This document shows, piece by piece, positions 41,219 through 51,226 of a DNA stretch of 64,000 bases. The notes under the pieces are model-generated. The model saw nothing but the letters and a program-made list of their open reading frames with translations. It made no database searches and was not told where the DNA came from. Location of the stretch: NCBI GenBank assembly GCA_016703625.1, contig JADJBP010000002.1:310001-374000 (forward strand). Direction: 5' to 3'. The DNA comes from Chitinophagaceae bacterium. GTDB taxonomy: Bacteria; Bacteroidota; Bacteroidia; Chitinophagales; Chitinophagaceae. The position numbers and the translations under genes were made by a program. Numbering within the stretch: position 1 is the first letter of the stretch; every line of letters starts with the position of its first letter.

Positions 41219-43735
41219 ATGAAAAAAATTATACTTTTTATTTTAATTGGGTTGTTTGTTGCAGAAACCGACAGCCATGCCCAGTTCTCACGGTACATCA
41301 TCCGCTTAAAAGACAAAGGCACCAATCCTTTTTCCATCAGTAATCCCATACAATATTTAACCCAGCGTTCCATTGACAGGAGGACCAGGTATAATATTGC
41401 CATCGATTCAACAGATCTGCCGGTTACTCCACGATACATTGACAGTATTCGTTTAGCCGGTGCAGTAACCATCATCAATACTTCCAAATGGCTTAACCAG
41501 GTGGCCATACAAACCACTGATGCAGCAGCATTGGTTAAAATAAACAGCTTCCCTTTTGTGATCAGTACCGGACCGGTTGCACCTTTAACCAATATAAATG
41601 ACAACCCGGTCAATAAAAAACTGGATGCTGATTTTACTGAGATCCCGGGTAACCCGGTACAATCCATAATAACCGCCGACCACTACAGTTACGGGATGAG
41701 TTACGGCCAGGTACACCTGCACAATGGTGAATTTTTACACAACCGGGGTTTCCGGGGGCAGGGCATGCACATGGCTGTTCTGGATGCCGGCTTTTTAAAT
41801 TATTTAACGGTACCCACATTCGACAGCATCAGGATCAATAACCAGATACTGGGCACCTGGGATTTTGTGGCGCGGCATGCCAGTGTAAATGAGGATCACC
41901 CGCATGGCATGAACTGCCTGAGTACCATTGCCGCCAATATGCCCGGTGTTTTTATGGGCACCGCACCTAAAACTTCGTTTTACCTTTACCGTACAGAAGA
42001 TGTTGCCACCGAATACCCCATTGAAGAACAAAACTGGATCGCCGGTATGGAAAGAGCCGACAGTTTAGGCATTGATATTTCCTCCACTTCATTGGGCTAT
42101 TTTAATTTTGATAATCCCACATTCAATTACACGTATGCCAATATGGATGGCAATACAACCATGAGTGCCAAAGGAGCCGATATGGCTGCAAAAAAAGGCA
42201 TACTGGTGGTAATGGCAGCCGGCAATGAAGGTAACAGTGCCTGGCATTATATCATTACCCCATCGGATGCCGACAGTGTAATGGCTGTTGGGGCAGTTAA
42301 TACTTCAGGCACTGTTGGCAGTTTCAGCAGTTATGGACCCAGCAGCGACGGACAGATCAAACCTTCGGTTGCTGCCGTGGGTGTAGGTGCAGTTGTTGCC
42401 AACCCATCAACCGGCCAGCCCACATTTGGAAACGGAACCTCTTTTGCCTGCCCCAATATGGCCGGATTAACTACCTGTTTATGGCAGGCTTTTCCTGAAA
42501 TAAATAATATGGGCATTATAAACGTGATGCAGGAATCGGCCACCAGGGCAACCAATCCCAATGACCGGGTTGGATACGGAATTCCGGATATGAAAAAGGC
42601 TTTTGTAAAACTCATCAAACAATTATATACACAACAGTCTGCTGTTGCCAACTGCAGCGTTACCTTACAATTTTCCGCCAAAACAGATTCGGTTATCAGC
42701 ATTGTGGTGGAAAGAAGATTACCGTCCGAAACAAATTATACAGCTGTCAGTACACAAACTTCAACAGGTGCATTTGTGGCAAGGAATTTTACATTTACCG
42801 ATGACCTGCGTAATTTTCCAGCAAGTGGTATTGTATACCGTTTTAGAATGAATATTGCAGCAGATACCAGTTTTTATTTAGATTCATTGACTTTAAATTT
42901 TACTCCAAGGCCAAACCTGGGAGTGGATAAAACAATAAGTATTTGCCCGGGTAATACCGTAGATCTTACGACTCAATTTACAACAACAGGCTTAACTACA
43001 ACCTGGACATCAGGAGGTAATACAGTTGCATCACCATCATCAGTTTCTGTTGCAGGTATTTACCGGCTTATTGCCATCAATAACAGTGGTTGTGCCGATA
43101 CAGCAAATGTTAATGTAACCGTTAACCCCAAACCTGACCTGGGCGCTGACCTGTCATTTACAAAATGTACAGACAGTATCGTAAACCTGACCACATTATT
43201 TACAACAACCGGCTTAACTACAAACTGGTCAACTGGCGGCAACCCGGTTGCTAACCCCCTGGCTGTTACTGCAGCAGGTGTTTACAGGCTGATCGTTACC
43301 AATACAAATAACTGTAATGATACTGCGCTTGTTACCATAACCAACAACCAGCAACTTTGTGCCGTAATCCTGCCCGAACAGGTAACCATCAGTCCAAACC
43401 CGGTCAGAGAAAACCTTTCTGTTCTGGTGGTGAGAAATGCAGCTGTTAAAGTGGATATACTGATCCATAATACTGCAGGACAGGTTGTGTACCGTTCAAC
43501 CAACCAGCAAACAAGTGGGCCGCATACATACAGCATACCCATGAAAAAAATGGGGGGTGGTACTTACTTTGTTACGGTAAGGCTGAATGATAAAAAAGAA
43601 GTGGTCAAAAAAATTGTGCGGCAATGGCTCCAGGTGCCGCTGCCGGTGCAGGGGGCGTCGCAGATAATCAATTGGCATTGGGCAATGGGCAATGGGCAAA
43701 GGGCAGCGGATAAATCAGCAATAAAGGAAGTATAG
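41219..43735 (+). CDS. Secreted subtilisin-like serine protease with T9SS type A sorting domain
   Basis: S8-family protease: signal peptide MKKIILFILIGLFVAETDSHA, a propeptide, then the catalytic domain with Asp in HMAVLDAGFLNY, His in NEDHPHGMNCLSTIAA and Ser in FGNGTSFACPNMAGL. Two Ig-like repeats follow (DKTISICPGNTVDLTTQFTT and DLSFTKCTDSIVNLTTLFTT), then the type A C-terminal domain (ITISPNPVRENLSVLVVR to GGTYFVTVRLNDKKEVVKKI). The authentic protein should stop around 43620; the last 37 or so residues (QWLQVPLPVQGASQ...) are antisense to the methyltransferase gene and arise because the original 3' end is missing at a convergent junction. Confidence 0.88.
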   Translation: MKKIILFILIGLFVAETDSHAQFSRYIIRLKDKGTNPFSISNPIQYLTQRSIDRRTRYNIAIDSTDLPVTPRYIDSIRLAGAVTIINTSKWLNQVAIQTTDAAALVKINSFPFVISTGPVAPLTNINDNPVNKKLDADFTEIPGNPVQSIITADHYSYGMSYGQVHLHNGEFLHNRGFRGQGMHMAVLDAGFLNYLTVPTFDSIRINNQILGTWDFVARHASVNEDHPHGMNCLSTIAANMPGVFMGTAPKTSFYLYRTEDVATEYPIEEQNWIAGMERADSLGIDISSTSLGYFNFDNPTFNYTYANMDGNTTMSAKGADMAAKKGILVVMAAGNEGNSAWHYIITPSDADSVMAVGAVNTSGTVGSFSSYGPSSDGQIKPSVAAVGVGAVVANPSTGQPTFGNGTSFACPNMAGLTTCLWQAFPEINNMGIINVMQESATRATNPNDRVGYGIPDMKKAFVKLIKQLYTQQSAVANCSVTLQFSAKTDSVISIVVERRLPSETNYTAVSTQTSTGAFVARNFTFTDDLRNFPASGIVYRFRMNIAADTSFYLDSLTLNFTPRPNLGVDKTISICPGNTVDLTTQFTTTGLTTTWTSGGNTVASPSSVSVAGIYRLIAINNSGCADTANVNVTVNPKPDLGADLSFTKCTDSIVNLTTLFTTTGLTTNWSTGGNPVANPLAVTAAGVYRLIVTNTNNCNDTALVTITNNQQLCAVILPEQVTISPNPVRENLSVLVVRNAAVKVDILIHNTAGQVVYRSTNQQTSGPHTYSIPMKKMGGGTYFVTVRLNDKKEVVKKIVRQWLQVPLPVQGASQIINWHWAMGNGQRAADKSAIKEV

Positions 43736-44593
43736 TTTTTGATCCCGGCTATTGCAAATCTTTTTTTAAGGTTCTGCAGGATAGTTTCCCTGATATCAGA
43801 AACAGTCAGCTCAATTTTTCCATGTAAAATATCGTAAACCAGCAATGATTTACCGCCACTGGCAGCGCAGCAATCCCAAATGGAAACCGGGTACTGCCAG
43901 CCCGGCTGAACGGCCGTTCGGACGGGGATACCCGATACTGGATACTCGATACTTGATACTGATTGCTGGATACCGGATGCCGGGTCTTTAAGAAAATTTA
44001 AAACCTGCTGCGAGTTTAGATCCTGCACAACCACTTCTTTGTCTATTTCAAATATGTTATCGATTTTGGTTGAATTGGGTAAAGCGATACAATCATCATT
44101 GTACAATTCAAAAGCCACGCCGGCATCCTGCAATTTTTTTATAACACCGTCTTTATTACCCTGCCTGATCCGGAGGAACAGGTCGGGTTGTGTAAAAAAG
44201 GAATTGCAGAAAGATTCAAAGTCAATTCCTGCACTTAATTCATCAGCCAATGGAAATTGTTCTTCAATTTTGAATCCAGCTAAAACTTTTTTTTCTTCAA
44301 GCGGTTTGGTTATTATTTCATTCCAGCCCGGTTTATGAAATGCGAGGAATTCATTAGCTGACTGTTCGCATAAAAAGGAACCGGCTATGATCTTTTCATC
44401 CACAGTGGCATGGGGCAGGGCTTTACCAAGGCGATAAAAATTATAACAGAGTGCTGAAATTTGTTTCCGGTCCCTCCTCCCGTATTTTTTATTGGCAGCA
44501 AAATACTTTTTGATAAAAACAGCAAAGGGCAGATCGCCTTTGCAGGATCCAATTATTTTTTTTTGCCGTATTTAAATAGGAATGATAGCGCAT
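43564..44593 (-). CDS. RsmB/NOP2-family rRNA cytosine-C5 methyltransferase, 3'-truncated
   Basis: m5C methyltransferase of the RsmB/NSUN group. The likely start is ATG at 44593 (MRYHSYLNTA); the 9-T run near 44566-44574 must change by one to join GSCKGDLPFAVFIKKYF and FYRLGKALPHATVDEKI. The SAM-binding motif is WDCCAASGGKSLLVYDI, and motif IV is IICDAPCTGSGTWS. At that point (about 43620) the sequence switches to antisense of the neighbouring protease; the remaining catalytic third with the motif VI Cys is missing, so this copy could not be active as it stands. Two heptamer arrays lie in frame inside it (43671-43705, 43926-43985). Confidence 0.85.
43671..43705. repeat. In-frame heptamer run in the methyltransferase gene (1)
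   Basis: Five 7-nt units (ATTGGCA, TTGGGCA, ATGGGCA twice, AAGGGCA). On the minus strand they encode the loop LCPLPIAQCQ just before motif IV. Confidence 0.75.
43926..43985. repeat. In-frame heptamer run in the methyltransferase gene (2)
   Basis: Eight consecutive 7-nt units of the type GGATACC/CGATACT. On the minus strand they encode a linker, PASGIQQSVSSIEYPVSGIP, between the N-terminal domain and the SAM-binding domain. Confidence 0.8.
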
Positions 44594-44677
44594 TACAGAA
44601 TAGTGAAACCCGTACGACCAGGTCATCCGGGCGGGCCTGCCGTTTTAATGGCAGGCTTGTATATTTTTAAGGCAGCC

Positions 44678-45535
44678 CTATTTGCATGAATAAGAGAAAC
44701 TCAGCTTACCGGCCTGTGCAGGAATGCTCTGCTGGTCATCCCCGCCCATCTGTACACTTAAAACATAACTGTCACGGCTCATGATATAACTGCTGAAAGT
44801 TGAAACTGTTGAATCCCTCACCACGTTTCCGGGATCATAGTTACGCACTTTTATATCCCTGATGGCATTGTAGTTCCTGGTACCGAAATTATAAAACTGG
44901 TTATAATGCGGGTATGCCTTTTCATCCGGGAAAATGTACATATACCGTTTGGGGATAATGTTGGTAAAATAGTTCATGTCGGCATCTGTTACCAGGTCGC
45001 CGGTAGTAATATCTGTTCCGGACATATGCGTAAGGTTGCCACCTGAGTAAGTATAGGTAACCTGGTAAAAAAGAATCGTTGGGGCAGTTGTGAGGAAATA
45101 ATTTTTGGCAACCAGGTAGCCGGTAGCATTATATTGATAAAACACATCGAACTGTAATGAAAAAGGATCAGTAGGATCCACCAGGCCGTGTAATTTTACG
45201 ATCCGTTTATTGATGTCAACAATAAAATATTCATCCGGGTTTATATACACCGTATCATTTACATGAACCGGGGTTGCAATGAATTCAATGGTATTGCTGA
45301 GGCTGTCGAAACGGGTGATGCGGGTCACTATATCCAGGCTGTTGATTATTGTTGCCAGGGACCCAAGTCCGGTATTGGTGGCTGTATCGGTATACACAAT
45401 TTTACTGATGCGGCAATCGATGCCAACGATCTGGTCACTGCCTAAGTTCCCGCTGTTTTCCAGGCTGTATTCTTTTTCACAGGAAAAAAGGGTAATCAAA
45501 ATACCTGCAAATAATAGAGGACGTAATTTATTCAT
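44678..45535 (-). CDS. Putative lipoprotein of unknown function
   Basis: 285 residues. MNKLRPLLFAGILITL leads to lipobox FSC, then EKEYSLENSG, so it is lipidated. The body is beta-rich with a YD-repeat-like flavour (VFYQYNATGYLVAKNYFL, YQVTYTYSGGNLTHMSG) and two Cys (near 44 and at the C-terminus). The start at 45535 is chosen so that the signal peptide is N-terminal. No enzyme motif. Frame intact. The next lipoprotein gene upstream on the same strand may be co-expressed. Confidence 0.7.
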   Translation of the reverse strand: MNKLRPLLFAGILITLFSCEKEYSLENSGNLGSDQIVGIDCRISKIVYTDTATNTGLGSLATIINSLDIVTRITRFDSLSNTIEFIATPVHVNDTVYINPDEYFIVDINKRIVKLHGLVDPTDPFSLQFDVFYQYNATGYLVAKNYFLTTAPTILFYQVTYTYSGGNLTHMSGTDITTGDLVTDADMNYFTNIIPKRYMYIFPDEKAYPHYNQFYNFGTRNYNAIRDIKVRNYDPGNVVRDSTVSTFSSYIMSRDSYVLSVQMGGDDQQSIPAQAGKLSFSYSCK

Positions 45536-45666
45536 TGATCGTGTTTTGACATTTTCACCCAAAGGGCACTACAAGTAAAGTTCTGTATTTTTTTTTAAAA
45601 GGCAATTTTAGCTGTTATCATTAACATTTTAAATAACCGTGGCCTTTAACCAGTCATTCATCTCTG

Positions 45667-46728
45667 TTAATTGCAGGTTACTGAAAAATTGCAGGTATTT
45701 CCTCCACCTGTTAACGGGAACCCAAATGTACCTGCAACAGCCGGAGTACCGGTGCCATTTAAAATAACCTGCTGGGTACCGGTAATATTAAATGTACCGG
45801 TAGCCGAAAAACTGATCCCGTTTACAGTTGGCGTTGTAATGATATAAATCCCGGGTGATGTAACGGTTACATTGATCACTGCTGTATTAGTAGCATTTAA
45901 TGGGGTACCGGCAGTATAGGTTCCGGTTAAAGCTGCACTGGTACAAATGCCGGGTGATCCACTCAGGGTATAATTTGCATTGGTAATGGTAACGGTATAT
46001 GTTATTGGAAAATTACAGGTTGTAGTAGTATTGGTAACCGGGTAATTAAAAAGGCCTGCAGCAAGCGGTGTACCTGTAGCAGCCAAAAAGATATTTTGAA
46101 TGCCGGGATTTGTAAAAACGCCGCTTACTCCAAAAGACACCCCGTTAATTACCGGGCCTGAAATGATATAGGTTCCTGTTCCCGTTACATTTACGGTCAT
46201 CTCTACCAAATTGGCCGGGTTCATTGCCTGCCCAACTACATAATTTCCGCTGATAGAAGAAACGGAACAATTGCCGGGTGCTCCACCCAGGGTATACAGT
46301 GCCGTTCCGGAACCGGAGCCACCGGTATACACCGTAATGGCAAATGTGCAACTGTTTAAACCGTATGTGATCGTAAAAACATTAATGCCTGCGGCAAGGG
46401 GTTTTCCACCGGCATATAACCGGATAACATTTAAACCTGTACCAACTGTTCCGGTTTTATTAAAGGAATACCCGTTTATAGTATCAGATTTTATTTCAAA
46501 AGTACCACCAATGACCACATCTGCCTGTATATCCACATAATGCTCACTGGTTAACACACTGTCAACTATAAATATACCATGTACGGTCACCGGCAAACAG
46601 GCGCCTGTTGCCGTATCTTTTAAAGTACCTACTGAAACACCGCCCGGGTTTGTTTCTTCCAGTTTTTTACAACCTGCAAAAAATAAAAAAGCTGCAAAGA
46701 CCGAAACAGTTAAAATACTGAATTTCAT
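45667..46728 (-). CDS. Lipoprotein with three tandem beta-sandwich repeats
   Basis: 353 residues. MKFSILTVSVFAAFLFFAG then Cys-Lys-Lys marks a lipoprotein. After a short linker there are three repeats of about 105 residues (about 45-140, 145-250, 252-353). Each has the pattern N-G-x-S-F, a G-x-Q/N-x-I turn, G-x-P-L/V-A-A/V-G and ends with a Cys in C-N/T-F. Each repeat begins with a further Cys (GNCSVSSISG, GICTSAALTG), so one disulfide per repeat is possible. Family not recognised; a surface adhesin or binding protein is likely. Confidence 0.7.
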   Translation of the reverse strand: MKFSILTVSVFAAFLFFAGCKKLEETNPGGVSVGTLKDTATGACLPVTVHGIFIVDSVLTSEHYVDIQADVVIGGTFEIKSDTINGYSFNKTGTVGTGLNVIRLYAGGKPLAAGINVFTITYGLNSCTFAITVYTGGSGSGTALYTLGGAPGNCSVSSISGNYVVGQAMNPANLVEMTVNVTGTGTYIISGPVINGVSFGVSGVFTNPGIQNIFLAATGTPLAAGLFNYPVTNTTTTCNFPITYTVTITNANYTLSGSPGICTSAALTGTYTAGTPLNATNTAVINVTVTSPGIYIITTPTVNGISFSATGTFNITGTQQVILNGTGTPAVAGTFGFPLTGGGNTCNFSVTCN

Positions 46729-46764
46729 AAACAGGGATGATTTTAGCATTTAAAGATATGCAAT

Positions 46765-47463
46765 TTAAGATACCTGCGACTCATCATTGACCAGGGCATT
46801 GGTTTCCACGGTAGGATGCTGTTCATTGTCTTTTTGCTGCTTAAAAAAACGCTTTTGAAAAACCAATATACTGATCACCCCTGTTGTAATGGATGCATCT
46901 GCAATATTGAATATGGGTCTGAAAAACTCGAAATGATCCCCTCCCCATAATGGCAGCCAGGAAGGAAATTGACCTTTTATAACCGGGAAATACAACATAT
47001 CAACCACATTGCCGTGTAAAAAGGATGCATATCCTTTTGTAGAGAAAGTAGCCAATCCATTGTATCCAACATAATCATTAATTACCGGGCTGACAGTCAT
47101 ACCCTTATCAAATATCAACCCGTAAATGGAAGAGTCGATCAGGTTACCCAGGGCGCCGGCATATACCAGCGATGCACAAAATATGAATCCCCGGTGCTGT
47201 TTTTCCATGATTATTTTCCGGAGGTACCAGGTACCGAATATAACTGCGATCATCCTGAAAATGGTGAGTGCCATTTTACCCCATTCCCCTCCGAATTTCC
47301 ATCCGTATGCCATGCCCGGGTTTTCTACAAAATACAATTGAAACCCGCTGCCGATCACCTGGTGCGATTCGTTGAGGTGAAAATTCGTTTTGATCCAGAT
47401 CTTAAGTGCCTGGTCGGCAATTATGATTAATAAGATGATGAATGTTACGTGTCTTGCTTTCAT
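46765..47463 (-). CDS. lspA: Lipoprotein signal peptidase (signal peptidase II)
   Basis: Cleaves signal peptides of prolipoproteins in the inner membrane. It has four TM helices and the two catalytic aspartates in GALGNLIDSSIYG and FNIADASITTG. The N-terminal DQALKIWIKTNF is typical. Bacteroidota-type insert and long C-terminal tail (KQQKDNEQHPTVETNAL). The start is set at MKARHVTFII (47463), directly behind a TATCTTTG element. Many of its lipoprotein substrates are encoded in this window. Confidence 0.93.
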   Translation of the reverse strand: MKARHVTFIILLIIIADQALKIWIKTNFHLNESHQVIGSGFQLYFVENPGMAYGWKFGGEWGKMALTIFRMIAVIFGTWYLRKIIMEKQHRGFIFCASLVYAGALGNLIDSSIYGLIFDKGMTVSPVINDYVGYNGLATFSTKGYASFLHGNVVDMLYFPVIKGQFPSWLPLWGGDHFEFFRPIFNIADASITTGVISILVFQKRFFKQQKDNEQHPTVETNALVNDESQVS

Positions 47464-47472
47464 AATAGTTGG

Positions 47473-47480
47473 CAAAGATA
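47473..47480 (-). promoter_or_regulatory. Putative lspA promoter
   Basis: TATCTTTG on the minus strand, 9 nt before the lspA ATG, fits TAnnTTTG and implies a very short leader. The upstream side is the GTTTAGGA repeat tract. Confidence 0.45.
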
Positions 47481-47484
47481 AGTG

Positions 47485-47560
47485 ATTGGAGGATTAGGGA
47501 AGTTTAGAGGTTAGGGGAAGTTTAGAAAGTTTAGGAGGTTTAGGAAGTTTAGGATGGCCT
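47485..47560. repeat. GAAGTTTAGG-type imperfect repeats
   Basis: Seven or so imperfect 8-10-nt copies of GAAGTTTAG/GAGGTTTAG between lspA and the TTGTTCC array. Confidence 0.7.
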
Positions 47561-47607
47561 GACAGGTTTTGATTTGGGGTTACTTTAACTTTATATATTT
47601 AATTACT

Positions 47608-47752
47608 TTTGTTCCTTGTTCCTTGTTCCTTGTTCCTTGTTCCTTGTTCCTTGTTCCTTGTTCCTTGTTCCTTGTTCCTTGTTCCTTGTTCCTTGTTCCT
47701 TGTTCCTTCTTCCTTGTTCCTTGTTCCTTGTTCCTTGGTCCTTGTTCCTTGG
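47608..47752. repeat. Nearly perfect heptamer array (TTGTTCC, about 21 copies)
   Basis: 145 bp of TTGTTCC units with only two or three substitutions, ending one base before the stop codon of murF/alr. Because 7 is not a multiple of 3, all three frames on the plus strand stay open and spell FLVPCSL repeats; these are not genes. Confidence 0.95.
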
Positions 47753-47753
47753 G

Positions 47754-50246
47754 CTATTCCTCAAAATACACCCGCTTCACCCTTTGGGAAATACCCGTTA
47801 ATATTTCATAAGGGATGCTGTTTGCCAGTGTTGCCATTTCACTTACCGGCAATGCTTCCCCAAATACGATCACCTCATCGCCCTCCTGCACATGTACACC
47901 GGTGATATCCAGCATGGTCATATCCATACAGATATTACCGATAACCGGTACGGGTTTCCCATGTATCAGCATTTTACCTATCCCGTTACTTAATTGGCGG
48001 GGGTAACCATCTGCATATCCAATGCGCACAGTGGCAATCACCGAATCCTTAGTGGCAATACCTTTGCGGCTGTAACCAATACTCTCACCTGCCTTTACTA
48101 TTTTTATTTGCGATACCGTGGTCTTTAAAGTGGTTACATTTTTTAATTGCTGCTGCATGGCCGGTTCAGCAGTTATGCCATACAATCCTATTCCAAGCCG
48201 CACCATATCGAGCTGCAGTTCCTGGTGGCGCTGTATGGCGGATGTATTGGCTATGTGGCGGATAAAAGTATACCCTGTTATTTTCCGGATCTGTTCACAT
48301 CCTTCCAAAAATATGCCGGCCTGTATTTTTGTAAATGCATCATGTGCGCTGGTATCACTGCCGGCAAAGTGACTGAAAACTGATTGTATCTTAAAAACAG
48401 AAGTTGCGGTTAACCTGCTGCACAAAGCTTCGATGTCTTTTTGTTCAAAACCCAGGCGGTGCATACCGGTATCCAGTTTTATATGCACCGGGTAATTGGC
48501 GATACCGCCCTGCATTAAATAATTTTCGAAGGAAGTTAAAATGCCAAATGAAAATAATTCAGGCTCCAGGTTATAATGTACCAGCACATCATAGGTGATC
48601 TCTTCGGCATTCATTACCATGATGGGTAAGGTAATGCCGGCCTTTCGGAGTTCTACTCCTTCATCGGCATAAGCAACGGCCAGGTAATCAACATGATTGA
48701 ACTGCAACAGGTTGGCAATTTCAAAACTGCCGCTTCCATAACTGAAAGCCTTTACCATGGCCATTAATTTTACCCCGGCGTTCAGCTTTTGCCGGTAGGT
48801 ATTTAAATTATGGGTAATGGCATTCAGGTTTATTTCCAGAACGGTCTGGTGAATTTTTTCTTCCAGCATGTGGCTGATCAGTTCAAATTCAAAAAAACGG
48901 GCGCCTTTTAGTAAAATGGTCTCATTGTGAAAATGCTGGCTGTGAAACTGCAGTTTAAAATCGGCTGTGGAATCAAAGAAAACCGATTCTTCAATATTTT
49001 TAAAAGCATTTTTCTGTTTACTGATCTCCGGGCCAATACCAATGAACCGGTTGATGTTTTTTTGTTCCAGTATGGCAGCAACGCCCGCATACAGGTCGCC
49101 GCTGCTTTTTCCCGATTGCAGGATATCACTCAGTATCAGCGTTCGCCTGGCATGTTGTTTTTGCTGTTGTAAAAAATCAAGTGCAATGGTCAGCGAATTG
49201 ATATCAGCACTGTAACTGTCATTTATAATGGAGCAGTTGTTGATGCCCTGCTTCAGTTCGAGCCGCATTTCCACCGGTTTTAACTGCAGCATCCGTTCTG
49301 ATATGGTTTGTATATCAATTCCCAGGTATAATAAAACACAACAACAGGTAATTGCATTTTCCACAGATGCGGTATCGGTGAACGGAATTTTAAAATCAAC
49401 AGGATGCTCTTTCCATTTTGCAGAGATCGCGGTTTGCCCCTTTACAGGTTCAATATTGATGATCTGCAGCATGGCGGAATCTTTTTACTCCAGCTCAGCA
49501 ACTCAAAATCATCACCGGTACGCACATTATTTTTTAAATGCATTTACAGATTCATTTACATCCGGGTCATCGGCACAATAAACCAGCACATCACTGTTTA
49601 TGAACAGCTTCAGCTTTTCATTTATTTTCTGCCTGATATTTAAAAAACCTTCCCCGTGTGCTTCGCCGATGGTTGTAAAAACACCAATGGTGGGTGCGAT
49701 CACTTTTGCCAGTTGCTGCATTTCATCAGGTTGTGAAATACCGGCTTCAAAAATACCGAGTGAGTGTCCGGCATTCATTTGCCAGATGCTTAAGGGTACA
49801 CCGATCTGCGAATTATAACTTTTAGGGCTTCGAACAATATGAAAATCGTGCAGCAATAACTGGTACAGCCATTCCTTGACGATGGTCTTGCCATTGCTGC
49901 CCGTGATACCGATAACCGGGAAATTAAACTGCTGGCGGTGATACGCGGTAAGCACATGCAATGCCTGTAATACTTTTGCAACCTGCAAAAAGGCAGCATC
50001 CGGGTATTTACGAATGTCCTGTTCATCAACATGTTCATCCACCACAAAACACTTCACGCCTTTTTGGTAAAGCTCATCAACAAACTGGCTGCCTTTTCTG
50101 CGCTGTCCGTCGAGTGCAAAAAAAATGGAGGTTGACGGAAATAATAATTTCCGGCTATCCAGCAGGATATGTTCTATTTGACCATCAACATTTGTTGAAA
50201 ATGTTTTTGCCTTGATAACAGATGCTATTTGAGAAATACGATACAT
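47754..50246 (-). CDS. MurF-Alr fusion (UDP-MurNAc-tripeptide:D-Ala-D-Ala ligase / alanine racemase), one frameshift
   Basis: Bifunctional cell-wall enzyme known from Bacteroidota: the N-terminal MurF half adds D-Ala-D-Ala to the UDP-MurNAc-tripeptide and the C-terminal half racemises L-Ala to D-Ala. The MurF ATP loop is FPVIGITGSNGKTIVKEW, followed by KSYNSQIGVPLS and IFEAGISQPDEM. The racemase part begins near 48850 (VLEINLNAITHNLNTYRQKL) with the PLP Lys in MAMVKAFSYGSGSFE and the Tyr base in RIGYADGYPRQLSNG. The frame breaks in the 6-T run at 49530-49535; a changed run length joins VNAFK to NVRTGDDFELLSW. About 830 residues when repaired, normal for the fusion. It follows terC by 20 bp. 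Confidence 0.93.
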
Positions 50247-50266
50247 TGGAAAATATTACGCATGAT

Positions 50267-51225
50267 TTATACTTCCAGGTCCTCAGGAACACCTTTACGT
50301 GTGTGGTACATTGAATAAAAAATTGAACCTGAGATACAAACAACAATCACCAGCAAAGATATCCAGACCGGGATATGGATCCATTCCACGACCAGCATTT
50401 TTGCACCGATAAATAACAAAACCACGGCAATGCCCTGCTGCAGGAAATCGAATTTACTGGCAGCACCCCTTAATAAAAAGAAAAGGCTGCGCAATCCCAG
50501 CACGGCAAAAATATTGGATGAATAGATCAGTAATTTTTTTCCGGGTCGGGGATGATCGAAAACACAGCAGGAATGGAATCAACTGCAAATACAATATCAA
50601 TAAGGCCCAGCATCACTACCACTACAGCCAGGTTGGTAAAATATGCTTTGTTGTTGCGCATGATGATAAACCGGCCTTTGGCATCCACATTGGTGATGCG
50701 CATGAATTTCTTCATGATGCGGTAAGCCCAGCTTTCTTCCGGGTTAAATTCGGCATCGTGTTTACTAACATACATTTTGATACCGGTGTATAACAGGAAC
50801 ACGCCAAAAATATACATCACCCAATCGAACCGGGCAACCAGCTCACTGCCCAGGGCAATAAAAATGATCCGGAAAACGATGGCCATTAATATACCCAGTA
50901 ACAGGACCCGTGAATAATTTTTGGGTTCTACTTTAAAAAAGGAGAAGATGATTATGAAGACAAAAATATTATCAATGGAAAGCGACCACTCCAGCAGGTA
51001 AGCCGAGAAATAGGCTATGGCATCTTCCTTACCGTTTCCGCCGTCGTTCTCAAACAAAATAAACAAACAAAAGGCTACCGACAGTAAAACCCAGAAAATG
51101 GTTTGAACCAATGCTGCTTTTAAACTGACCACCTGGTTCTTTTTGCTGAGTAAACCAAGGTCAAAGATCAATGCAACAACCACGACGGCACAAAAAACGA
51201 TATATATCAATGTAGATTTTTCCAT
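50267..51225 (-). CDS. TerC/Alx family membrane protein, one frameshift
   Basis: Polytopic membrane protein of the TerC family, whose characterised members export manganese or help metalate secreted enzymes. Eight or nine TM helices; conserved acidic motifs YLLEWSLSIDNIFVFIIIF and MLGLIDIVFAVDSIPAVF. The frame breaks in the 7-T run at 50534-50540 (PDPEK), after which LLIYSSNIFAVLGLRSLFFL continues the expected sequence to the C-terminus EDLEV. Lies between gldG and murF/alr on the same strand. Confidence 0.9.
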
Positions 51226-51226
51226 G

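Noticed and set aside
47569..47905. Open frames encoding FLVPCSL repeats
   Set aside because: They are products of the TTGTTCC array, open in all three plus frames, and run over the murF/alr 3' end.
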